Made by a program: the position numbers and the translations under genes. A stretch of 64,000 nucleotides of DNA from Ophthalmolycus amberensis (taxonomy: Eukaryota; Chordata; Actinopteri; Perciformes; Zoarcidae). Shown here in pieces: positions 1 through 11,980 of the stretch; positions within the stretch are counted from its first letter, which is position 1; each line of letters starts with the position of its first letter. Below the pieces are notes generated by a model. The model had not been told where the DNA came from and ran no database searches. It saw only the letters and a program-made list of their open reading frames with translations. Where the stretch lies: positions 2,902,001 through 2,966,000 of the forward strand of contig JAFEUB010001107.1 of assembly GCA_024529925.1 (NCBI GenBank). The letters are read 5' to 3'.

Positions 1-1380
1 ATAGATTAAGAATCTCCCCGATACTTGTTAGCAAGTGCTAGAAAAGGTCACATAAGCGTGAATGCTTCATACATTCTGGAGCCGTTCCTGATTTTCCATC
101 CCATCCCACTGTCATGTTTGTTCTGTTTTTATCTTTAGTGTTTTTAAATGAGTAAGTAATTATAACAGAAAAGAACCTGAAGGTTTCAAATTCAACATAA
201 CTGACCTGGGTTTAGAGGATTTTCTATTATTTTGAATTTAAAAAAAAATGTCTCTAGAAGTAAAGTTCAGGGGAAAGCTAACAATAACACTAGTAATTTA
301 ATATATTTTTTTTTTAATGAGTTATTGTTCATTACTCTGGCACATGCATCTTTTTTTTTGTTGCATTTTTTCACAATTAAGTCAAACTTTCTCTCCCAGC
401 TGGCAACAATAGAACCATCTTGTACTACTGTAAAGTGGAGAAGTACTCTCAGAAGAAAACACAACTTTTGGGTATTGAGAGTACAATGAAAATATTTTAT
501 CCTGGTGGATGTTTTAATGACCCATTAAGATGGCTCTTAGCTTGAGGAAAGCTGGGGGGGGGTTCCTTTGTTTTCGTAGTGACGCTGTTATTTTGGGTAT
601 AGCTTTGCAAAAAATAACATAATAATGGCAAAAATGTCTTTGAGTGCTTGCAGTTAGTCATAGAAACTAGTTTCAGTCCCAACTGAGGTGAAACGAATTA
701 GCCTGAAGTAGCCTCGGTGCATATTTCAACTTTAATGAGTGTCTCCACTTTTTATGAAAGTCGCTCTCCAGTGAATATCTACATCATTGCAGCTTCCACA
801 CATTGTTGGCATTCTTTTCTTATTTATCTGTTATTTTAAGCACTTTTTCCCATTGTAATGGGGTTGTAGTTCTTTTCTGTATACCGAGTAATGTTACAAG
901 CCTCCAATTCCACTTCAAACAGGCTTATGATCATATCTTATTTTTTGTATGTCGTGTGTATAACGTAAGACATTTGTGTAGGCCTACCACTAGAGGGCGC
1001 TGACACTTGGACACAACCATGAGCGGAACCCTCGCAGAGCACCGACCTGCAGATGCTGTCGTCGTCACATTTGTTTCAGCAGGAATTAATTTGAGATGTA
1101 AACACGTGCAGCAGCTTTGAGTGAAGGGTTCGCTTCATTCGTGCCTCCGAAGAAAAACAAAATCATCATCAGCAGCAGCAACGCGGCGACTTTAAGACAA
1201 TCCGGGCATCTCTTCAAGTCCACGGATGACATCATTGATATTGTCAATGGTGTAAACTGAGAGAGGGCAGGGAGGGAGAGAGAGAGAGAGAGAGAGAGGG
1301 AGGGAAGGAGTAGAGAAGACCTCAGTGTCTGGTTTCGGCGTTTTTTCTCACCCCCCCCCCCCCCAAAAAAAAAAAAATCG
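1..1380. other. Upstream intergenic DNA, no gene recognised
   Basis: No exon with supporting splice sites or a recognisable protein was found. The stretch is AT-rich to about 950. It then becomes more GC-rich towards the csnk1e promoter, with a (GA)n tract near 1275-1300 and a poly-C/poly-A junction near 1351-1377. A sequence matching the CTCF core consensus lies at 987-1000 and is listed separately. Confidence 0.6.
987..1000 (+). promoter_or_regulatory. Candidate CTCF-binding core
   Basis: CCACTAGAGGGCGC fits all 14 positions of the common CTCF core written CCASYAGRKGGCRS. It sits about 0.6 kb upstream of the csnk1e 5'-UTR exon. Motif match only. Similar strings also occur inside fish dispersed repeats, so occupancy is unproven. 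Confidence 0.4.
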
Positions 1381-1399
1381 TGACAGTGAGAATCTTCCA

Positions 1400-1590
1400 G
1401 AGACGCGGGGCTCCGGTCGACTCGGATCAGCTTGTATATTTTTGTGTGTGTGTGTGTGTTTTTAAGGGAGTGGGGGATTCGGGTCACACATCTCCGAGGA
1501 TATGAGCCGTCCGAAGCGTCCGTGTTTCGCTGTCCAGGGTCCTGAGTGAGACGGAGCCAGCGGGGCGACCACGGAGCCTGACATAACCCG
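1400..1590 (+). other. csnk1e: Probable 5'-UTR exon of csnk1e (start approximate)
   Basis: A GC-rich stretch ends at 1590 in a good donor (ACCCG followed by GTGAGG). The next acceptor on this strand that leads to a clear coding start is at 2905-2906, which adds 22 nt of leader before the csnk1e ATG. The exon contains no in-frame start that would extend the kinase. The 5' boundary cannot be seen and is a guess. Confidence 0.5.
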
Positions 1591-1722
1591 GTGAGGAGGA
1601 GGTGAGGGGGGGCGGTGTATGTTGGCTATTCAAGGTGTCTGGAGGTGTGTGCGCGCGTGTGTGTGTGTGTGTGTGTGCGTTTGGGGTTAGACAAATAAGA
1701 GTCCACATAGTCGTGTTTGGGC

Positions 1723-1744
1723 GGGGGGGGGGGGGGGGGGGGGG
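1723..1744 (+). repeat. Poly-G run of 22
   Basis: An uninterrupted G homopolymer in csnk1e intron 1, next to a (GT)n tract at about 1656-1678. Length is likely variable and error-prone in sequencing. Confidence 0.85.
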
Positions 1745-2928
1745 TGCGCTTGTTGAGAGGTCCTACCTGTGTGTGGAGGGGTGCGGTTATGAGAATTATT
1801 CCCACATTTGATGGTCAGTGCGGGATGAACGGTGTGTGTTTTGGGTGTTTTCCCCCTTCCGTCTCCTGTGCTATCTGGGGCAACTGCATGAAGTATTCTC
1901 TCTGAAAAATATACGTCGTCTCGCGTGTTTGTTGTTTTTGCAGCCCTTTGCAGCAGCGGGTCTCCGTTCTGTAACACTGACAGGAGCAGCTCTGAGGAGA
2001 GACCCGAGCTGAAGGGGTTTGGTAATGTGCAGCAGTGGCTCGCTCTGCTTTATTTCCCCCTGCACAGTGTATGTGTGCAGGTCTACAACGCAGCCAAGAC
2101 CAAAAAATAAAATAAAATAAAATAACGTAGTCAGCGTTAAGTGTATCGTCAAACTGGCTTGCTAACCTCAGTCATTTCCCACTTTTAAGTCCATGTTCCA
2201 TGGCCGCTCAGACACACACAGGGCCTTGGATGAGGAAAAACATGACTCATTCGACAATTTGGAGAGTTTGTGCAAATAACTTGTACACAGGACCAGACTC
2301 ACCTTAGAGTGCTTTTGGGAAGATTGAGTAAGATGCTGATCCAGCCCCCCCCCCCCCTCCCCCCCAATCAGCTCTGAATAAATCATGTTATACAACTACA
2401 CGCTTTGTTTTCCTCAGAGGAGACAGTGTGCAGGCCCGTGCACTTTATAAACACTTTATTGGCCTGCATCGTCGTCCTCCGAGTCGACTCTAATTCAACA
2501 CAACCTGTCAGACAGGAGCAGGGCGGCGACATGAGACCCTGAAGTCTTGAAAATGTTTTGCTCCCGCAGTGGCTTCAGTCACATAAAGTCACTTCATAGC
2601 TGCAAGTGGAGCAACATTTTCCTTTTACAGTTCCAGTAACTCAGGCTGCACTACGTCACTGCCTTGCCTCAGTAATTCGCACTTTTCATTCTTTCTCATC
2701 CTTGCCGTTGATTTTTTATTTTTATTTTTTCCCTCAAGATTCCAGTTTCATTTCCTTCCACGATGCAGCCGCCCCAGGGTTCATAGCGTTCAGTGTAAAG
2801 TCTGCAGTTTGCACCACTGTCCTTGTACTATATTGATCACCACTGATTGATGACAGCTCCGTGTGTGTTTGTATCTGTGTGTTTGTGTGTGTGTTTACTC
2901 CCTTAGTGAGTTGAAAAGCTCAGAAGCC

Positions 2929-5913
2929 ATGGAGTTGAGGGTGGGGAACAAGTACCGCCTTGGGAGGAAGATAGGGAGCGGATCCTTTGGAGATATTTAC
3001 CTCGGTGAGAATTTGGACTGTTTGTGACCCGATATCGGTCCTTTATCTTCATTGTTGGCAATGACACGATGTGTTGTAACTACATCTCCAGCATTTCTCC
3101 CACCAGGCTCTAACATTGCTACAGCAGAGGAAGTCGCCATCAAACTGGAATGTGTGAAAACCAAACATCCACAGCTCCACATCGAGAGCAAGTTTTACAA
3201 GATGATGCAGGGCGGAGGTAAGATGTGCTTCAGGCTTTTTAAAGCTTTACTATGAGGCACTGAGAGGCAGTGGAGAGTTCAAGGGGAGCTAAGGGGTATT
3301 TAGAGGTGCTGAGGGAAATGATGATGGGAGTGTTGTTTAGGAGGCATTGCAGTGCATTGAGAGACATTAAAGAGGGATTTCAGAACATTTAAGGGCGTTT
3401 GAGGCGCATTCAGGGACACTGAAAGGCGTCTTTGAGTGGAATTAAGGAGCATTGAAGTCAGTTCAGGGTTGTTGAGAGATAGTAATGGCCATTCAGTAGT
3501 GTTGAGTTGTAGTCAGAGGTGTTGAGAGAATATACAGTATATATAGTATATGCGCTGTATATATATTGTATTGTAAATGGGTGGATTATAACCATTGTCA
3601 ACCCTGTTATCACGCGCTGTTCTGCTTCCTAACCCTCTGATTCCCCCCCCCCCCCCCCCACACACAGTGGGAATCCCGTCTATTAAGTGGTGCGGAGCGG
3701 AAGGCGACTACAATGTTATGGTAATGGAGCTGCTGGGCCCCAGTCTGGAGGACCTGTTCAACTTCTGCTCCCGCAAGTTCAGTCTGAAGACGGTCCTGCT
3801 GCTGGCCGACCAGATGGTGAGACAGCCCGACCGACCGCAGTCTGTAAAACCTAATAGTTCATCAGGGTTGATCCTCAGACCCAGAGCCAATCGTTTCCAC
3901 ACGGGCCCTCAGTTATAACTCATGACTAGAAGAGCTCGCTGTTAAAGTTCATGCATGTGCACCTTTGCGTGCACATAATGCACTGAAGTCAACCTCCGGC
4001 TGGGAGAGTTACGCAGATTCCAATGAAAGGATGTGGCTATTTTAACACCGGCGCTAAATGGATCATTTGAGAATCGGCGAATAATTCTCTGACGCTTGTT
4101 TCCTGGCCCGAGACAAAGCTCATCCCCTCACTATCTCTGACCATTCAGCTCCTCAAGTCAATGGCAATCTAGGACGCGGCAGCCCCCGCAAGACGGCCTA
4201 ATCCTCGTGGCAGGGGTCAAGCCTGCGCTGTCTTTTATGAGTCTCTTTAATCCCTCATATGGCATTCTTTAGTCTGCAACTGGCACAATTGTTCTTTCCT
4301 CCCATTTTCTCTTTGAAAACCTCGACCTCTTTTCCTAATCGCTCTTTCTGCTGTCGTCGTTGTAACGTCTGTCCTCTCCTCTCATCTCCTCTCCTCTCCT
4401 CTCCTCTCCTCTCCTCTCCTCTCCTCTCCTCTCCTCTCCTGTCCTTTCCTCTCCTGTCCTTTCCTCTCCTCTCCTCTCCTGTCCTTTCCTTTCCTCTCCT
4501 CTCCTCTCCTCTCCTCTCCTCTCCTCTCCTCTCCTCTCCTCTCCTCTCCTCTCCTCTCCTCTCCTCTCCTGTCCTGTCCTTTCCTCTCCTCTCCTCTCCT
4601 TTCCTCTCCTCTCCTCTCCTCTCCTCTCCTCTCCTGTCCTTTCCTCTCCTGTCCTCTCCTCTCCTCTCCTTTCCTCTCCTCTCCTCTCCTCTCCTGTCCT
4701 TTCCTCTCCTGTCCTTTCCTCTCCTGTCCTTTCCTCTCCTCTCCTCTCCTCTCCTCTCCTCTCCTCTCCTCTCCTCTCCTCTCCTCTCCTCTCCTCTCCT
4801 CTCCTCTCCTCTCCTCTCCTGTCCTTTCCTCTCCTGTCCTTTCCTCTCCTCTCCTCTCCTGTCCTTTCCTCTCCTCTCCTCTCCTCTCCTCTCCTTTCCT
4901 CTCCTCTCCTCTCCTGTCCTTTCCTCTCCTGTCCTTTCCTCTCCTCTCCTCTCCTGTCCTTTCCTCTCCTCTCCTCTCCTCTCCTCTCCTCTCCTCTCCT
5001 CTCCTCTCCTCTCCTCTCCTCTCCTCTCCTTTCCTCTCCTGTCCTCTCCTCTCCTCTCCTCTCGGGGCAATAACTAAGGTTTTAACTGTCTCATAATACT
5101 GAATGGCCTCTATATATCTACAGAAAGGCTGACAGGGTTATTGATCAATACCAATGACTCAACTATTATTTCACTGGGCAATGAGACTCGTGGCCTTTAA
5201 AACTCACTTTCAGTTTCAGACCGAGCCCTCTTTAACTCTATCAATCCCTCGTCAAATTGATAACTGACAGGACCGTAGCCCACAATTGCACATACTGACC
5301 TACTGACCGAATACTACCATTTTCTATAGCATACCACCTCATAGGCAGCCATTGACCTCCACTTCTTTTAACACGTTATGAAAAGCACTTGCAGAGATGT
5401 GAGGTAATCCATGACTGTAAAGATTTCATTTCTTTCCATTTTCACCTTCATGTGTGTGTGTGTGCGACTAAATCCTGTTCGCCACCTCTCCGTTCCAGAT
5501 CAGCCGGATTGAATACATCCACTCCAAGAACTTCATCCACAGAGACGTGAAGCCTGACAACTTCCTGATGGGGCTCGGCAAGAAGGGCAACCTGGTCTAC
5601 ATCATCGACTTCGGCCTGGCCAAGAAATACCGGGACGCCCGAACGCACCAGCACATCCCCTACCGTGAGAACAAGAACCTCACCGGCACCGCCCGCTACG
5701 CCTCCATCAACACCCACCTGGGCATTGGTAAGGCAGCACACAGGCAGCGCTCGGCCTACATATCGACGCAGGAGTTTATGTTTGCTCTGCTGACGCCGCG
5801 GTGGAGTGTCAGCAGAATATGTTGCCATCTGCAGCCTCCTTCCGTGTCTTTTCCGCTCCTTCTTCCTTATATCTTCCACTTCTGTTTTTGTCTCATCCTG
5901 TCCTTTTTCTTCT

Positions 5914-5949
<36 letters not shown>

Positions 5950-7918
5950 CGTCTTCTCCTCCACAGAGCAGTCGAGGCGAGACGACCTGGAGTCGCTGGG
6001 CTACGTTCTCATGTACTTCAACCTGGGCTCTCTGCCCTGGCAGGGGCTCAAGGCTGCCACCAAGAGGCAGAAGTACGAACGCATCAGCGAGAAGAAGATG
6101 TCCACGCCCATCGAGGTGCTCTGCAAGGGATACCCATGTGAGTATAGACAAACAGAAACCGGAGAAAAGGCCAATTTAAAGAGGACCATTGCAATAACTC
6201 TGTCTCGTCGAATCAAACTCCATGTATGTGCACACATACATGGCTGATTCCGATTGCTCTCCTGTGCTTCCCAGCTGAGTTCTCCACTTACCTGAACATG
6301 TGTCGCTCCCTGCGGTTCGACGACAAGCCGGACTACTCCTACCTGAGGCAGCTCTTCAGGAACCTTTTCCACAGACAGGGCTTCTCCTACGACTACGTCT
6401 TTGACTGGAACATGCTGAAGTTTGTGAGTGGCTCGTCCAGAACTCAAACCCAGTTAGCAGAGCGCTGTCAGCGTGGCGCTTTCGTCCAACTAGCTCAAGC
6501 TCGGAGGTTCAAAAGCCTTTTCCATTTTGGTCCTCTTCGGCATACATTCACACCCGCGCTGTTCCTCTGTGTTTCAGGGGGCCGGCAGGACCGCAGAGGA
6601 TGGAGAGAGGGAGAGGAGGGAGGGAAAAGAGGGCGAGGAGCGAGCAGGAGGAGGCCAAAGAAGAGGCGGAGGTCGCGCTCTGCCGCCTGCTCCGAACCCT
6701 TCGGCGGCCAACAGAGTCAGGAACGAGGCGGATGCTGCTCCCTCGAACCCGGCCGCGCGCGCGGTCCAGCAGTCAGGTCAGGGTGGCGCCCGCGGTTTCG
6801 GAGATGCAACTGTAAGAGAGAGTTGACGGCCCTCAGTTCAAACGTTTGTCTTTGTTGGCAGGGAACCGCTCCCCTCAGGCGGGGAGAGCCGAGCGGGCCG
6901 AGCGAGAGAGGAAGGTGGCCATGAGGCTTCATCGCGGGGCCCCCGCCAACGTCTCCTCCTCCGACCTCACCGCACACCTCGACCAATCGCGCATCGCCGC
7001 ATCACAGGTGGGAAGACTGTGGCATCAGTTGCTTCAGCTGAGAGTGCCCGCGTCTTATTTATGAGGAAATCCATTCAGACTAAGATTTATAGAGCACACA
7101 GAGTGCACAGAAGGATTATTTTTATCTTGAACTGCATGTTGACTTTGCTGGATTCTGTTATTCTTGCCACTCATGTTGATGCAAATTCATAATGCATGAT
7201 GCCAGATTGCAAATATTGGAGCTCGGAAAATAACCGAACATAATCCACTCATAATTATCCACCACCAATATATTGATGTGAAGAGTTGTCGTTGCTGTGC
7301 AGTTTAAGTCTGACGTGAAACAAACAGAGACTAATCCGCCGAGTCAGGTTTGTGTCCCAAAGCTTGTTTATAATTTGTAATTAAACTCTCTCCATTGCTC
7401 TTTCGTTTATCAGGGATCGTGTCAGCATCCTGCAGTAATGCCAGCCATTCTAAATATCCAGACATATCAAATAATCCCACATGCACTAGTAATCTGGCGG
7501 AGCTGTTCCAAATTCAAACGGATACAACCTCAATGACACTGCACAGTCTGCGTTTTCATGAATTAACTGTGAAGCAGACAAAATAAGGACGTTTGCCGTA
7601 TATTTCTATGATCTTGATTAATCTTGCCGGTCCACACATTTTGTCGATTTATGTGCTTCTGCTCCTCTGTGGGTCTACTTTGTGAGAGGAAAACCCCAGG
7701 GACACTTTTGAACAGATCACAAATATCCATATTCCGACCAAAGATCTCAACTTAAATCAAGAACTAAGAACTCCAAAATGATTTGGGCATGAAAGAGCTC
7801 AGATCTTAAACACAGTGTATTCTTCAGGTTTCTGTCTTTTCCATTTGAGCCGCTTCAAGCTTCTCATCTTTCCCTCCACACTCAGGTCAGTGTGCCGTTT
7901 GAACATCTGGCAAAGTGA
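2929..7918 (+). CDS. csnk1e: Casein kinase 1 epsilon
   Basis: Serine/threonine kinase of the CK1 delta/epsilon class. In the family it phosphorylates PER clock proteins, Dishevelled and other primed or acidic substrates in nucleus and cytosol. Coding exons: 2929-3004, 3107-3217, 3668-3816, 5499-5727, 5967-6137, 6275-6423, 6578-6776, 6862-7007 and 7886-7918; phases agree and give 420 aa (human about 416). The ATG lies in GCCATGG. Visible motifs are the glycine loop GSGSFG (residues 16-21), VAIKLE lysine, HRDVKPDN catalytic loop, DFGLAKKY, the CK1-specific SIN in place of APE, and the TKRQK basic motif. Epsilon rather than delta is shown by [24 protein letters not shown] in the tail, [16 protein letters not shown], and a terminal exon encoding [10 protein letters not shown], close to the mammalian epsilon end. 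The kinase core is almost unchanged; the tail (from about 295) is where it diverges. The adjacent tmem184b and maff repeat the human order. Confidence 0.97.
4371..5064 (+). repeat. (TCTCC)n pentanucleotide satellite, about 694 bp
   Basis: Nearly pure CTCCT/TCTCC units with interspersed GTCCT and TTCCT variants, in csnk1e intron 3. The strand is almost entirely pyrimidine, so every frame on both strands is open for long stretches. The apparent 270-codon frames on both strands here are artefacts of the repeat. Such mirror-symmetric purine/pyrimidine tracts can form triplex DNA (general knowledge). Confidence 0.97.
5924..5949 (+). repeat. (CT)n tract at csnk1e exon 5 acceptor
   Basis: A CT dinucleotide run ending 17 bases before the AG at 5965-5966. 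It serves as, or extends, the polypyrimidine tract of this acceptor, so repeat length could affect splicing. Confidence 0.8.
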
Positions 7919-7946
7919 GTTACTCCTGGCTGACCTGCAGGTATGG

Positions 7947-7951
<5 letters not shown>

Positions 7952-8018
<67 letters not shown>
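7952..8018 (+). repeat. (TC)n(AC)n compound microsatellite
   Basis: About 14 TC units followed directly by about 20 AC units, 34 bases after the csnk1e stop codon and therefore inside the 3' UTR. Confidence 0.95.
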
Positions 8019-8019
<1 letters not shown>

Positions 8020-9903
8020 CATGCTTGGAACAGCTATCCATGTCTTTTGTCCTTGATGACCCCTGACCCCCTTACCCTTAATATACATTCAGAAATAAAT
8101 AGTTGATACTGTGCTAAAATTGTTTTTCAACTGCAGTGATTCTGCCAAAGAAATACCGATTATTCAGCAAATAAATAATCAAATAGAGAGATGAGGCGTT
8201 GCGTTCAATAAGTCAAGTAAAAGGAGAAAAGGAGGAAGAATCAACGTGACATTTTTTAATGAAACCTTTTTTATTTCCTTGTAGAATGAATGTTGCTGGC
8301 CAATATTGGTATTGCAGGCTAATAGGATGCACGCATCTATGACAGGATACAATGATGAAATAATGACATTTTGGACAGACATGGATGTAAACTGAAACAT
8401 CTGTATGTATATAAATAAATACTCATTAGAGCATCTAATGTGCTGATGAAAATAGTCCCCGACAAATGCACTATTTCCTCCTGTTCGAGTGATGTTTGCT
8501 AAAAACAACAAGCAGCCGTATGTATCTGTGAGCTGGTTTTAAAGATTAATTTCTTCAGTAGGAACTAATGGGCTTTGGGCTGAGTGCACAGAATGTATCG
8601 AGAGACAGAATAATGCATCGCTTGTATCATTTCATGAGATTTGTTGACACACAAAAGAAAAATACAGAATATTTTCAGTCATGTCCTTTCGTTAACCCAC
8701 AAAAGTGACATTTCTCGTCCTTGTTTTGTTTCTTTGTTGTTCAGCAGCTGCAGGGTATCAAATACCCCTTACTTTTCAAATGGATGAATGAAAACATGAG
8801 TGAGTGGAGGAAGACAAGAGGAGCAGGAGGAGGCGTGGCAGGCCCCTAAAGGAGGAGGGGGGGGGGGGGGGGGTGGAGGCCATCCGTGTGTCTGTCAGTG
8901 TGCTGTGTGAACAGTGGTGACCAGGAGGAGCCGAGGGAACATTGAAACGATAGAAACCGGCGGGACAAACAAACTCTGGGCTGTAACTGGTTGGTACTGC
9001 TTCATCAGGATGTGGCTGGAAGGAGGGAAGTGGGCCAAACAACACACAGGTCCCGCCCCTTCTTTGCTAATATTCACCTGCACATCGACTCAGAGGCTCA
9101 ACTTGCGACAGAAAAAACAAAACGTGCACAAAATGGACAAAATTTCACAAATTCTGTGATAAAAATGGTTTCAAAAAACATCAACTATTAACCTGCTACG
9201 AGCTACATCCGCTGCTTATGGTGTTCTTAATTCTGAATAAATATGTACACAACTATGGCGACACAAACAACAGACGAGACAGGAGGATGCTTGGGAACGG
9301 ATCAAAGGGAGGATCAGAGGCGGGGGAATAAATGTGTGTCTGCGTTGGGTTTGTGGACGGGGAAGCGAGGCTGCTTCATGTCAATAAGTGTCGCTGTCTG
9401 TCCGCGTGTTGCCGTCTTAAGTGTTCGTTTTGCCTTTTAGATTTGCTTTTAGAGAGCCTACAGGGATGGAGGAGGGGAAGGTGACTGTTGGATGAATTAC
9501 CCATGAATCGTAACAGAAGGCCGGTCCCCAATTAAAACCTCCTTTCCTTCGGCACACTTGTTGCTGTCTTGCCTATATGAGAGCCTGACCAGGGGAACAT
9601 GCTGCACTGAGAGGAAGGAGGAGGAAGACTGCTGTGAGTTGAGGACAGAATGAAAGGGCGAGCCGTGAGGATTGTACCATATGATGACGCCTTAGTCCAG
9701 CTTGTAACTCCGTGTATGAAAAGACTTGAGAAAGTTAGACGATCTTGGTGGTGAACAAGTCTGGTGTTGTATTTTTGTTCATTACTTTAGCTTTTCTTTC
9801 CTCTGTTTTATTGTACATGTATAATGTGTAGATACCTTTTGCCAGATTGTTTAACGAGTGGGGGCTGGAGAGAAGAGTACTGTTTACTTCCTGACAGCCC
9901 TGT

Positions 9904-9928
9904 GGGGGGGGGGGGGGGGGGGGGGGGG
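9904..9928 (+). repeat. Poly-G run of 25
   Basis: An uninterrupted G homopolymer in the distal csnk1e 3' UTR. A second G17 run lies at 8857-8873. The true length is uncertain because such runs are hard to sequence. Confidence 0.9.
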
Positions 9929-10149
9929 TACCACTGACCTTTGGAGTCCGCCAGAAGTGTGTGTTTTGGTTTCCACTGAGGCGGGCAATGACAGAAAGGT
10001 TTCTTGTTAATATTTCAAGGAGTGTTTTGACCCGGACCTGTCAGGATGGACTGATGCCACTGATGCTCATGAGCTGTCTGGTGTCCTGTACATTTCTTTA
10101 CCCATGCTTCAACTTTATTCCTGTGATATTTGTGTATATTTTCTGAATC

Positions 10150-10155
10150 AATAAA
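10150..10155 (+). terminator. csnk1e: Polyadenylation signal AATAAA, csnk1e
   Basis: Canonical hexamer in an A/T-rich context followed by T-rich sequence. It is the last good hexamer before the gap leading to tmem184b. Confidence 0.6.
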
Positions 10156-10175
10156 AATATACACAGCTTATACAG

Positions 10176-11340
10176 ACTTCTAATATCATGTTTCAACTGA
10201 TTGCAAAATATCTGACGATTCACATTTATTATTTGATGCTAAATATGTTGTATTTGTTTTTTTAAATGTATATATACTGTACATGTTTATGTATTGAAAT
10301 GACACATTATATATATATATATATCCTTATCAACTTGATTTTCTTTTTTCAGAATTTATTTATTTATTTTATCACATGCCATATAGAGCATCACTCACAT
10401 GGACGTTCCTAAACGTGATTTAATTATTTATTTTTTGTTTATTAGTTATGTGTTTACGTATTTGCTGCAGTGTTGAGCACACGAGAATTCACCAAATGTG
10501 CCTTTATGCTGTTATTTTGTTGTTGTAAATTCTTCAACGGCTATTTTCTGGTGTAGTTCATTTGTATAGCACCTTTCAACAACAAGGTAATTCTAAGTGC
10601 TGTACATAAGACAGAAATGTATTAAGAAAATGACACAAGGCAATATAAGAATACACACACAAATATAATTTTGACAAGCAAATAGATGAAGGGAGTGCTC
10701 AAATAGAATAAGACAAATTAGACAGTATACAAATTACAGGGCAAGATATGAATAAAGAGTCCCAAGTTTAAGTTAAGAGGCAGATGTGTGGTGCATACAA
10801 ACTGAATGCTGCTTCACTCTGGGGACAGACAGCAGAAGACACGTCCCAGAAGTCAATAGTCAGGATTTTAGGAAAGTTGAAATTGGAACCCACCCACCTC
10901 AGAAATGTCTGTCCAACTACCAACAAAATCCATTAAAATGTTCTTACTATTTTAAAAGAAAAATCTAAAAAAGTTAAATTCGATTAATTAATGTAAATGG
11001 TAATTAGGCCTATATGTTCTGCAAATTGTATTACCCGAAAACTCAGTATATCAACCTCGACCATTTTATTTTATTTTAAAAGTGTTTTTTTGTGAGTGCT
11101 CCAACTTTATGGAAGTACAATAAAATTATCAAAGCCCAAAAATCGTCCTCAAAAGTAGGCATTGAATGTTATTGGAAAATGAAAAACCTACCTAAAAAGG
11201 ACAATCAACATAACAATTATTATTATGGTGAGTGTTTGTTGCCCACGCACTCTGACGACACAGTTAGGACAGGAAGTAACAAACAAATAACTCATCTTTG
11301 TACATCACCCACATTCACGACGCCGGACGGGCTGAACCGA
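10176..11340. other. Intergenic csnk1e-tmem184b
   Basis: AT-rich DNA with a short (AT)n at about 10309-10324. 10552-10760 resembles a common fish dispersed repeat (next entry). No exon recognised. Confidence 0.6.
10552..10760. repeat. Probable dispersed repeat fragment
   Basis: The string TTGTATAGCACCTTTCAACA, followed shortly by AAGTGCTGTACATAAGACA, resembles the tail of repeats scattered through many fish genomes (TATATAGCACCTTTC ... AAGTGCTTTACA type). The family cannot be assigned by eye, and no target duplication is seen. Confidence 0.4.
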
Positions 11341-11350
11341 GAATAGACCC

Positions 11351-11422
11351 GCGCATGCTCAGTGTTCGGTGAACAAACTCCGCCCTGTTCCGGGTTAATA
11401 ATGGTTACTGGTGTGTGATTGG
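11351..11422. promoter_or_regulatory. tmem184b: tmem184b promoter elements (NRF1-like, inverted CCAAT)
   Basis: GCGCATGC at 11351-11358 matches the NRF1 core. TGATTGGCTGA at 11416-11426 contains an inverted CCAAT box (ATTGG, 11418-11422) with flanks typical of NF-Y. A GC box lies near 11449. All sit 80-150 bases before the GC-rich first exon. Motif evidence only. Confidence 0.45.
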
Positions 11423-11499
11423 CTGAACAGGCTCTTCCTCGCGGTGTGGGCGGAGCTTCTCTGACCTGCAGTTAATCCGACAGGGATTGGTTTGAAATC

Positions 11500-11835
11500 A
11501 ACGGAGTGGAGAGAAAAGGGGAGCCGAGAGGAATTACGGAGTCCATTGTTTTAACTTCAGAAACACGGACACTAGACAACGTTAATGCACAGAAGAGAAC
11601 AAACAGGATGTTATAGAGGTTGTTTAACATGACTCTCTAACTTTAGAGTTGAGTTTTTTTTGGGGGGGCGGGAGACGCAGAGGCTGACGGGGCAGTCCGT
11701 CGAGGGCTCAACATGGATGTTTGGGGAGCAACGGTGCGGCTCTGAGGAGGAATTAAGGCTGTTTTCAGGGTAGTCTGCTCGTGGCTTCAACTGACGGAGC
11801 TCAGGAGGATTTCAAAGCAGTAGCCTGTTTGCAAG
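11500..11835 (+). other. tmem184b: 5'-UTR exon 1 of tmem184b (start approximate)
   Basis: A CpG-rich stretch that ends in a good donor, GCAAG followed by GTGAGC. The only downstream gene on this strand is tmem184b. The transcription start is not visible. Confidence 0.5.
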
Positions 11836-11926
11836 GTGAGCCTCTAAAACAGGTTGGAAATGCCTTTTCTTAACTCAAGACTTTTTGTTACCCGACTAAT
11901 AAAGTGTCTCTTCTTCCAATGCCCAG

Positions 11927-11980
11927 GTTTAAAAACAAATCCAGTCTGTGCATTGTTGAGGCTATTAACAGTTAGCTGAG
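11927..11980 (+). other. tmem184b: 5'-UTR exon 2 of tmem184b (candidate)
   Basis: A 54-nt block bounded by a pyrimidine-rich acceptor ending GCCCAG and a consensus donor GAG/GTAAGT. It holds no ATG. It lies 91 bases after exon 1 and may be an optional leader exon. Confidence 0.45.

Larger units (their letters stand above)
7919..10175 (+). other. csnk1e: csnk1e 3' UTR
   Basis: From the stop codon to the AATAAA at 10150-10155 plus about 20 bases. No coding potential. It carries (TC)n(AC)n at 7952-8018, a G17 run at 8857-8873 and a G25 run at 9904-9928. An earlier AATAAA near 9236 could give a shorter transcript. The extent is inferred from signals, not transcripts. Confidence 0.6.

Noticed and set aside
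4255..5077. Open frames of about 270 codons on both strands
   Set aside because: They are the (TCTCC)n satellite read through; a pentamer array without stop triplets is open in all frames. No homology.
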